A stretch of DNA of 11,113 bases from DASWYB01 sp036405195 (GTDB taxonomy: Bacteria; Patescibacteriota; UBA1384; 2-12-FULL-50-11; DASWYB01): NCBI GenBank assembly GCA_036405195.1, contig DASWYB010000010.1, positions 1 through 11,113 on the forward strand. The letters run 5' to 3'. A program made the translations under genes and the position numbers. The notes under the pieces are model-generated. The model had not been told where the DNA came from, made no database searches, and was given only the letters and a program-made list of their open reading frames with translations. Shown here in pieces: positions 6,938 through 11,113 of the stretch (within the stretch, counting starts at the first letter, position 1; every line of letters begins with the position of its first letter).

Positions 6938-6939
6938 TC

Positions 6940-6977
6940 AAAATAAAAAATAGCTCCTACGAGCTATTTTTTATTTT
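6940..6977. terminator. Bidirectional hairpin terminator between MarR and ABC-F genes
   Basis: A 17-bp inverted repeat (6940-6956 and 6961-6977) with core ATAGCTC/GAGCTAT and a CTAC loop is flanked by an A-tract and a T-tract. It ends both the MarR gene (stop at 6937) and the oppositely oriented ABC-F gene (stop at 6982). Confidence 0.9.
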
Positions 6978-6981
6978 AGGA

Positions 6982-8433
6982 TTAGAGTTTACCTAAGTCT
7001 AATGTTTCGGTGAATTTAATTTGTTCTACAAATTCCGGTACGTGACTTACTAAGACAACCGCGCCTTCGTAATCCTGAATAGCTTGTGCAATTACCGGAA
7101 TATGGCGGAAGTTAATATGATTGGTTGGTTCGTCGAGTATTAAGAGACCAGGTTGTTGAAGCGTAAATCGAGCAAAGCAGAGTAATCCTTTTTGCCCCTC
7201 AGACAAGCTGCCGACTTTGTTTTTGAGTAAATCAGATGTAATTAAGAAGCGGGCTGCAGTGCGATAAATGGTTTCATTATCTGCTGCCGGATCCATTTCT
7301 TCTAAACTTTCACGCACGGTAGCGTCAAAGTTTAAGCCAGAAAAATCTTGGCGATAATAGCCTACTTTAACTTCGGGGTTAATTTTTGCTCCGGCTTGAG
7401 TGCCTCGTGCCAGTGCTTCGAGTAAGGTGCTTTTACCAATGCCATTGGACCCCTCGAGGAGTAAGCGTTGTCGCTTACGTAACTGTATATCAACGGGTTT
7501 CGTAACCGGTGTATGATCCTTTAAAAACGTAACTGAGTTAATTGTAACGATCGCATCCGGGAAGTCCTGGAAAGGAATGGTAAAGTGACCTAATGTTTTT
7601 TCTTCTCGACGAACTTCCGCTTTGTTCTCTTCTGCTTCTTCGATAGAATCGCGAAGTTTGCTGGCCAATTTACGCATCTTTCCACCTTTATTGGCGAAAA
7701 AGTTCACTTTATCTTTGTTGTCTTGGATTTCTTTCTCAAGCCGTGCATTCTGGCGGCGGTCGCGTTCAATCTGTGCTTCGATTGCATCAACTGCGGAGTA
7801 GTAGTCGCCAAGGTACTTTGTTACTTTGCGGCTAAATACATCTAAGTGTAGAACGCCGTCAGTGAACATGTTCAAAAAGTTGGCATCGTGGGAAATTACA
7901 ATACAGGTTTTAGGATAGTTAATTAAAAATTCTGTCAGATGCCAAATACCTGTAGGGTCCAGATTGTTGGTTGGCTCATCGAGCAAAAGGATATCTGGCT
8001 CCTGAATGAGTCCGTATGCGAGTAAGAGTCGGGCTTGCTGGCCACCAGAAAACTCGTTCATTTTTTTTGTGAGAGGAGCAACGAGATTAACTGTTTCTAA
8101 TACGCTTGTAATGCGACGTTCAAGATCCCGAGGTACATCTTTAAAAGCTCCGGCAAAAAACTCTTGGACAGTCACATTAAGTTTATCGCGAGGCACAACC
8201 TGGAGTGATGTGGCAATCTTTGCATCGTCTCGAATATTAATCCGGCCGGATTGGGGTTTGAGTTGGCCTGCAATGAGTTTAAAGAGAGTGCTTTTTCCTG
8301 CTCCATTTTGTCCCATTATTGTGAATTTAGCTCGCTCGCGGATGCTAAATTCAACCTCATCTAACAGAGGTTTGAGAGGGTCGTACCCAAAGGATACTCG
8401 ATCGAAGCTGATAATAACGTCACCTTGAGCCAT
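6982..8433 (-). CDS. ABC-F family ATPase (ribosome-associated translation factor type)
   Basis: The 483-residue soluble protein has two ATP-binding domains and no membrane segment. Domain 1 has Walker A GQNGAGKST (41-49), signature FSGGQ (128-132), Walker B ILLLDEPTNNLD (148-159) and His182. Domain 2 has GSNGIGKST (328-336), LSEGQ (410-414), LILDEPTNHIN (431-441) and His464. The charged, coiled-coil-like linker (about 205-290, many Lys/Arg/Glu) corresponds to the P-site tRNA interaction motif of ABC-F proteins. Both catalytic glutamates (153, 435) are present. In domain 2 the usual LD after TNH is IN, so the D-loop aspartate is lost. It is shorter than EttA/Uup (about 550-640). It probably acts on stalled ribosomes; antibiotic protection is possible but not shown. 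The start has no Shine-Dalgarno, and its -10 lies eight bases upstream, so the mRNA is probably leaderless. Confidence 0.94.
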   Translation of the reverse strand: MAQGDVIISFDRVSFGYDPLKPLLDEVEFSIRERAKFTIMGQNGAGKSTLFKLIAGQLKPQSGRINIRDDAKIATSLQVVPRDKLNVTVQEFFAGAFKDVPRDLERRITSVLETVNLVAPLTKKMNEFSGGQQARLLLAYGLIQEPDILLLDEPTNNLDPTGIWHLTEFLINYPKTCIVISHDANFLNMFTDGVLHLDVFSRKVTKYLGDYYSAVDAIEAQIERDRRQNARLEKEIQDNKDKVNFFANKGGKMRKLASKLRDSIEEAEENKAEVRREEKTLGHFTIPFQDFPDAIVTINSVTFLKDHTPVTKPVDIQLRKRQRLLLEGSNGIGKSTLLEALARGTQAGAKINPEVKVGYYRQDFSGLNFDATVRESLEEMDPAADNETIYRTAARFLITSDLLKNKVGSLSEGQKGLLCFARFTLQQPGLLILDEPTNHINFRHIPVIAQAIQDYEGAVVLVSHVPEFVEQIKFTETLDLGKL

Positions 8434-8441
8434 AGATATGT

Positions 8442-8470
8442 ATTATACCTGTAAATGAGTATAATTTCAA
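8442..8470 (-). promoter_or_regulatory. Promoter of the ABC-F gene (TTGAAA-17-TATAAT)
   Basis: On the minus strand, TTGAAA (8470-8465) is followed after exactly 17 bases by a perfect TATAAT (8447-8442). Eight bases separate it from the ATG at 8433, so the transcript should start at or within two bases of the start codon. It lies in the 65-base gap after the TfoX gene. I see no terminator in that gap, so read-through from the TfoX gene is also possible. Confidence 0.85.
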
Positions 8471-8498
8471 AATAGTAAGATGGAATGACAGGGGAAGA

Positions 8499-8813
8499 TT
8501 ACTTTTTTAGTGCTGGCAGTGCTTCGGCAGTTTGACGAATGAAATTACTAAGCCAGTCTGCATCGTCCCACTTCTCTGAAGATACCTGTAAGTACATTTT
8601 TGCGTTAGGGTACGGAGGTGCTTCGTGGTAGAACTCGGAAAAATGTGAACTTATTGAGCTTTGTTTGACGAAAAGCTGATCATCGCACACCAGAGCGACA
8701 ACTTTGTCGTTACAATAGAGGGCATATTCACCAAACATTTTACGTGCCCTTACATTGCCTGCTGATTGAATTTGTTCGAGAAGAAAATCAATAGTTGTTG
8801 AATGAGTTGCCAT
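8499..8813 (-). CDS. TfoX/Sxy N-terminal-domain protein
   Basis: The 104-residue protein is a single TfoX_N domain. The hallmark RKMFGEYALYCNDKVVALV (about 24-42) is followed by DDQLFVK, then PYPNAKMY and a helical end. It lacks the C-terminal TfoX domain of the gamma-proteobacterial competence regulator Sxy, as do most short family members across bacteria. Its role is not known; a link to natural competence is possible but the family name alone does not prove it. No Shine-Dalgarno precedes ATG 8813. A -10 (TATACT) 17 bases upstream predicts a leader of only about 11 nt. It diverges from the DUF1697 gene and lies 65 bases before the ABC-F gene on the same strand. Confidence 0.92.
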   Translation of the reverse strand: MATHSTTIDFLLEQIQSAGNVRARKMFGEYALYCNDKVVALVCDDQLFVKQSSISSHFSEFYHEAPPYPNAKMYLQVSSEKWDDADWLSNFIRQTAEALPALKK

Positions 8814-8830
8814 AAAACTACTTTTTACTC

Positions 8831-8836
8831 AGTATA
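8831..8836 (-). promoter_or_regulatory. -10 box for the TfoX-domain gene
   Basis: TATACT on the minus strand (8836-8831), followed by GA, lies 17 bases before ATG 8813. No convincing -35 is visible. It mirrors the TATACTGA of the divergent DUF1697 promoter; together they form an inverted repeat, CAGTATA (8830-8836) and TATACTG (8855-8861). Confidence 0.5.
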
Positions 8837-8851
8837 TCAAACGCAACAATC

Positions 8852-8860
8852 TGGTATACT
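8852..8860 (+). promoter_or_regulatory. Extended -10 promoter of the DUF1697 gene
   Basis: TGGTATACT (8852-8860) is an extended -10 (TG-N-TATACT), which can replace a poor -35; none is recognisable at 17 bases. Seven bases separate it from ATG 8868, so the predicted start is at 8867-8868 and the mRNA is leaderless. Confidence 0.7.
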
Positions 8861-8867
8861 GATTCGT

Positions 8868-9404
8868 ATGGTATACATTGCTTTCTTACGGGGGATTAAC
8901 GTTGGTGGTCATACGGTAACTATGCAACGTTTACGAGAACTTTTTGAAGAGCTCGGATTGCAAAATGTACGTACGTATATCCAAAGCGGAAATGTCTTTT
9001 TTAGTACTTCCGAAACAGACCGGGTTAATCTCTCTCAAATAATTGAGTTGCACTTACGGTCGGCGTTAGGTTATGCGGTGCCTACCTTTTTACGTACATG
9101 CGAAGAAGTCGCCTATTCTCTTGAGGTTTCTCCGTTTAAAGGGATAGAGCAGCCCGAGGATAAGCGGTTTTTTATCATGTTTCTTTCGACAGCTGTCTCT
9201 CCTTTAACTCTGCCAATTGCTTCGCCGAAAAAAGACTACGAAATTGTGGGACAAACAGAAACAGAGCTTTTTGTAATTTTGGATTTAAGCGTTGGGCGGC
9301 CGGGAAATCCCAATGTCTTTATTGAAAAAAACTTTCAAGTTCAAACGACTTCGCGTTTTTATCATACAACTCGAAAAATACTCGATGCAGCCCAGTCTAT
9401 TTAA
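8868..9404 (+). CDS. DUF1697 family protein
   Basis: The 178-residue protein begins with the DUF1697 hallmark YIAFLRGINVGGHTVTM, followed by L-x-x-x-F-x-x-LG and the second hallmark RTYIQSGNVFFST (about 37-50). Near the C-terminus, FIEKNFQVQTTSRFYHTTRKI matches the conserved region with Glu and T-x-R-N/F. Length is normal for the family. Its biochemical function is unknown to me; members are small cytosolic alpha/beta proteins found in many bacteria. I chose ATG 8868 because the hallmark normally starts within a few residues of the N-terminus. An upstream in-frame ATG at 8802 would add 22 residues unlike the family and would run through the divergent promoters. No Shine-Dalgarno is present. 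No terminator follows; the helicase promoter starts five bases after the stop. Confidence 0.92.
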   Translation: MVYIAFLRGINVGGHTVTMQRLRELFEELGLQNVRTYIQSGNVFFSTSETDRVNLSQIIELHLRSALGYAVPTFLRTCEEVAYSLEVSPFKGIEQPEDKRFFIMFLSTAVSPLTLPIASPKKDYEIVGQTETELFVILDLSVGRPGNPNVFIEKNFQVQTTSRFYHTTRKILDAAQSI

Positions 9405-9408
9405 GTGG

Positions 9409-9437
9409 TTGACAAAAGTAAGTATATAAGATAAGAT
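9409..9437 (+). promoter_or_regulatory. Promoter of the helicase leader (TTGACA-17-TAAGAT)
   Basis: A consensus TTGACA (9409-9414) is followed after exactly 17 bases by TAAGAT (9432-9437). The predicted transcription start is about 9443-9445, giving a leader of about 185 nt before the helicase ATG at 9629. The promoter begins five bases after the DUF1697 stop. Confidence 0.8.
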
Positions 9438-9442
9438 GATCT

Positions 9443-9505
9443 ATGCATTGCCAAACCGCCCTGTATGGGCGAATGAATGGCTCATTCTCTAGAACTCTTG
9501 CATAG
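9443..9505 (+). CDS. Possible 20-codon leader peptide in the helicase leader
   Basis: ATG 9443 lies six bases after the -10 box, at or within a base of the predicted transcription start, and opens a 20-codon frame ending with TAG at 9503-9505. The peptide is MHCQTALYGRMNGSFSRTLA. It has no run of one amino acid that would suggest classical attenuation. The case rests only on the start geometry, shared with four annotated genes here (response regulator, MarR, ABC-F, DUF1697). Translation would cross hairpins A and B and end inside the 5' strand of hairpin C. A chance ORF is quite possible. Confidence 0.3.
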   Translation: MHCQTALYGRMNGSFSRTLA

Positions 9506-9618
9506 TAGATGCTAACGAGTTCTCTACGTTAGCACTGCCACTACTATTCATATGAACCTCCCGGATCAAAGTATCCTGTAAGCCATAGGTTCATACATTC
9601 CCGTGGTTATCCACGGAT

Positions 9619-9624
9619 AAAGGA
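9619..9624 (+). promoter_or_regulatory. Shine-Dalgarno of the helicase gene
   Basis: AAAGGA (9619-9624) lies four bases before ATG 9629 and two bases after hairpin E. It is exposed in the hairpin-E fold; a competing pairing of TTATCC (9607-9612) with GGATAA (9615-9620) would partly cover it, though its loop is too short to close fully. It sets this gene apart from the leaderless genes around it. Confidence 0.65.
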
Positions 9625-9628
9625 ATCT

Positions 9629-10849
9629 ATGTATAATCGTTCTCCTCGACCGTTTGGATCGAGTTCTCAGCGTTTTTCACGACGCCCAAATCAGCGCAAA
9701 TTTACTGGCAAATACATTTCGATTGACCGCTTTATTCAAAAAGCTTCAATGACAACACCTGTCGAAGTGTATGTACCCAAACATAACTTTGCTGATTTTT
9801 CGCTCAATAAAATTTTGAAAGCAAATATATTAGGTAAGGGTTATTCAACCCCAACCGCAATCCAGGATCGCACGATTCCCGTTAGCCTTGAAGGACGTGA
9901 TGTTATTGGTATTGCGAATACGGGAACCGGTAAAACAGCCGCTTTTCTCATCCCTCTGATTCATAAGGTTTCGAACCATAAATATGACCGCGTCTTGATT
10001 ATGACGCCGACGCGTGAGTTAGCCTTGCAGATTCAACAAGAATTTAAAGAGTTTGCTCGTGGTATGAACCAATATGCAACACTTGTTATTGGCGGTGCAC
10101 CAATTGGAGCGCAGATTGCTCAGCTACGTCGTAATCCTCAGTTTGTCATTGGAACTCCTGGTCGCTTAAAAGACTTAGTTGAACGCCGCGTCTTAAACCT
10201 ATCTGGTTTTCGCTCGGTCGTACTCGACGAAGCTGACCGTATGTTAGACATGGGCTTTATCGATGATATTCAGTTGCTCTTGTCTGGTCTTTCAGAGGAG
10301 CGTCAGACCCTCTTTTTCTCAGCTACTATGTCGCCTCAGATTCAGGCTTTGACACGTAACTTCTTGAAAGATCCAGTTATGATCTCAGTTAAAAGCCAAG
10401 ATACGTCTGCCAATGTAGATCAAGATGTTATTCACGTGAATCACGAAGATGATCGTATTGAGCAACTACACGAGTTACTTGTTCAGCCGTCGTATAATAA
10501 GGTTTTGATCTTTGGACAGACCAAGTATGGTGTCGAGTCGCTCAGTAACGAGTTAGCTGACCGTGGTTTTCGTGTGGCGTGTATCCATGGCGATAAAACC
10601 CAGCCAAAACGTCAGCGTGCCTTAAATATGTTTAAACAAGAAGACGTTCAGATTCTTGTTGCGACGGATGTTGCTGCTCGTGGTCTCGACATTCCTAACG
10701 TGTCACACGTTATTAACTACGATATCCCTTCGACGTATGAAGACTATGTGCATCGAATCGGCCGAACAGGCCGCGCAAATAATAAAGGGTATGCTCTTAC
10801 GTTCGTGACTGCCCACGCCCAGCCCAGTCATAATCGCTACTCACGTTAA
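9629..10849 (+). CDS. DEAD-box RNA helicase
   Basis: The 406-residue ATP-dependent RNA helicase has every core motif: Phe57 and Q-motif GYSTPTAIQ (71-79), motif I ANTGTGKT (96-103), Ia PTREL (127-131), GG (155-156), Ib TPGR (176-179), II DEAD (200-203), III SAT (231-233), IV LIFGQT (293-298), V ATDVAARGLDIP (345-356) and VI HRIGRTGR (375-382). The first 35 residues are basic, Arg/Ser-rich and probably disordered, likely an RNA-binding head. Only about 24 residues follow motif VI, so there is no DbpA- or CsdA-type C-terminal RNA-binding domain. The head and the KYI-x-x-x-RFI-x-KA segment resemble helicases I associate with Saccharibacteria and other CPR bacteria. It probably unwinds rRNA or mRNA structure. 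The long folded leader suggests control by temperature or by helicase activity itself. Confidence 0.96.
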   Translation: MYNRSPRPFGSSSQRFSRRPNQRKFTGKYISIDRFIQKASMTTPVEVYVPKHNFADFSLNKILKANILGKGYSTPTAIQDRTIPVSLEGRDVIGIANTGTGKTAAFLIPLIHKVSNHKYDRVLIMTPTRELALQIQQEFKEFARGMNQYATLVIGGAPIGAQIAQLRRNPQFVIGTPGRLKDLVERRVLNLSGFRSVVLDEADRMLDMGFIDDIQLLLSGLSEERQTLFFSATMSPQIQALTRNFLKDPVMISVKSQDTSANVDQDVIHVNHEDDRIEQLHELLVQPSYNKVLIFGQTKYGVESLSNELADRGFRVACIHGDKTQPKRQRALNMFKQEDVQILVATDVAARGLDIPNVSHVINYDIPSTYEDYVHRIGRTGRANNKGYALTFVTAHAQPSHNRYSR

Positions 10850-10857
10850 GGTCAGAA

Positions 10858-10891
10858 ACCAAAAAAGAGCTCTTGGAAGCTCTTTTTTGGT
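10858..10891. terminator. Hairpin terminator after the helicase gene
   Basis: A perfect 14-bp inverted repeat (10858-10871 and 10878-10891, core AAGAGCT/AGCTCTT) with a CTTGGA loop starts nine bases after the helicase stop. It has A- and T-tracts inside the stem, like the other two terminators, and could work on both strands. A TTTTTT run also follows at 10898-10903. Confidence 0.85.
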
Positions 10892-10948
10892 CATCAGTTT
10901 TTTAAAAAGAGAATATAAAAGTACAAGTCCGGGTTGATGGAATCGAGG

Positions 10949-11071
10949 TTACTTACGAAAGCGATTGCTTTTGTAAATTGTAAAAGTGTATAAAAATAGT
11001 GAACCAAAGGCTGCTTGTTCGCGCTCTTTTGCCCATGCGTTCATGCTTGCCGGCGCATACAATGAATTCAT
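10949..11071 (-). CDS. Possible small hypothetical protein, 40 residues
   Basis: A minus-strand frame runs from ATG 11071 to TAA at 10949. It includes ASMNAWAKEREQAAFGSLF and ends basic (YKSNRFRK). Its composition is less A+T-driven than expected of random intergenic sequence, and it points at a bidirectional-style terminator. Against it: no recognisable promoter or Shine-Dalgarno, a stop codon 42 bases upstream in frame (TGA), and no family I recognise. A GTG start at 11095 would add eight residues. Its start overlaps the possible plus-strand start at 11070. Apart from this frame, 10892-11069 shows nothing clear. Confidence 0.22.
   Translation of the reverse strand: MNSLYAPASMNAWAKEREQAAFGSLFLYTFTIYKSNRFRK
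11058..11063 (+). promoter_or_regulatory. Possible -10 box for a gene at the right edge
   Basis: TACAAT (11058-11063) ends six bases before ATG 11070, the same geometry as the leaderless MarR gene. There is no clear -35 (ATGCGT at the 17-base spacing). Weak alone; the repeated geometry in this window raises it slightly. Confidence 0.35.
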
Positions 11072-11113
11072 GATGACACCACAGAAACGACTCACCCTTT
11101 CTCAGCGGTTCTT
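11070..11113 (+). CDS. Possible start of a gene running off the right edge (partial)
   Basis: ATG ATG at 11070-11075 opens a frame of 14 complete codons to the window end (MMTPQKRLTLSQRF). The evidence is the -10 box six bases upstream and the basic, protein-like start. Fourteen open codons prove little, and the product cannot be named. No Shine-Dalgarno is present. Confidence 0.38.
   Translation, partial: MMTPQKRLTLSQRF

Larger units (their letters stand above)
9443..9628 (+). promoter_or_regulatory. Structured 5' leader RNA of the DEAD-box helicase gene
   Basis: Five hairpins can be drawn. A: CGCCC/GGGCG (9457-9461, 9467-9471). B: GAATGA/TCATTC (9471-9476, 9482-9487). C: ATAGTAG/CTACTAT (9502-9508, 9541-9547) enclosing TGCTAACG/CGTTAGCA (9510-9517, 9527-9534). 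D: TATGAACC/GGTTCATA (9551-9558, 9588-9595) with an inner GGAT/ATCC. E: CCGTGG/CCACGG (9601-9606, 9611-9616) with a TTAT loop, just before the Shine-Dalgarno. All arms match perfectly. Alternative pairings exist: CTATGCA (9441-9447) with TGCATAG (9499-9505), and AGAACTC (9491-9497) with GAGTTCT (9517-9523) in loop C. No U-run follows any hairpin, so this is not a simple terminator. It matches no riboswitch I recognise. Leaders controlling cold-shock helicases are a known parallel; regulation here is inferred. Confidence 0.65.

Noticed and set aside
8006..8428. 140-codon plus-strand frame opposite the ABC-F gene
   Set aside because: It is the reverse of conserved Walker A and signature sequence; composition (Ser/Arg/Pro) is that of a shadow frame.
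8802..8867. Longer start for the DUF1697 protein
   Set aside because: The extra 22 residues do not belong to the family and would run through both divergent -10 boxes and the TfoX start codon.
9443..9628. Leader as a known riboswitch or stand-alone ncRNA
   Set aside because: I recognise no fluoride, preQ1, c-di-GMP or similar core sequence, and no terminator separates it from the helicase, so a cis-acting leader fits better than a separate RNA.
10955..10974. Hairpin ACGAAAGC-GATT-GCTTTTGT as a terminator
   Set aside because: Eight pairs with one G-U, but no T-run on either strand, and a better terminator lies just upstream.
1..11113. UGA recoded as glycine (Gracilibacteria/SR1 code)
   Set aside because: All long genes reach full family length without in-frame TGA, and the response regulator ends at TGA in a classic ATGA overlap.

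Overview
The window looks like chromosomal sequence from an ultra-small bacterium of the Candidate Phyla Radiation (Patescibacteria). I lean towards the Saccharibacteria side, but with only moderate confidence. The reasons are compact gene packing, a DEAD-box helicase with a basic Arg/Ser-rich head and almost no C-terminal tail, a short ABC-F protein, and a signal-peptide DUF2680-type protein. These are recognised from family memory, not from a search. TGA acts as a stop (the response regulator ends in TGA), and no long gene needs TGA as sense, so the UGA=Gly code of Gracilibacteria/SR1 is not indicated. I see no mobile element, CRISPR array, tRNA or rRNA.

Layout. (1) 1-1876, plus: the tail of one ABC half-exporter overlaps a complete second half-exporter, probably the two halves of a heterodimer. 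A perfect bidirectional hairpin terminator (1895-1934) ends it. (2) 6393-1953, minus: a five-gene operon of OmpR-type response regulator, sensor kinase, MacB/FtsX-type permease, MacB/LolD-type ATPase, and a secreted helical protein with Spy/CpxP-like ITEEQ and MTPQE motifs. (3) 6494-6937, plus: a MarR regulator, divergent from the operon. It faces an ABC-F ATPase (8433-6982, minus) across a second bidirectional terminator. (4) A TfoX N-terminal-domain protein (8813-8499, minus) diverges from a DUF1697 protein (8868-9404, plus). (5) A promoter right after DUF1697 drives a leader of about 185 nt before a DEAD-box RNA helicase (9629-10849), which ends in a third hairpin terminator. (6) The last 220 bases hold only weak candidates: a possible 40-residue minus-strand ORF and the possible start of a plus-strand gene running off the edge.

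Two themes stand out. First, genes that begin a transcription unit tend to have a -10 box only 6-8 nt before the ATG and no Shine-Dalgarno (response regulator, MarR, ABC-F, DUF1697, perhaps the edge gene), so these mRNAs are probably leaderless. Genes inside the operon (kinase, permease, ATPase, secreted protein) do have Shine-Dalgarno sequences. Second, the helicase breaks this rule with a long, heavily folded leader. It has at least five perfect hairpins, competing pairings, a possible pseudoknot, and a possible leaderless 20-codon leader peptide whose ATG lies at the predicted transcription start. This leader is the best candidate here for an undescribed regulatory element.

How the genes may work together: the two-component system probably senses an envelope signal and controls its own operon, which encodes a MacB-like extrusion machine and a secreted chaperone- or adaptor-like partner. 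MarR probably represses itself through a perfect palindrome lying over its own start codon.
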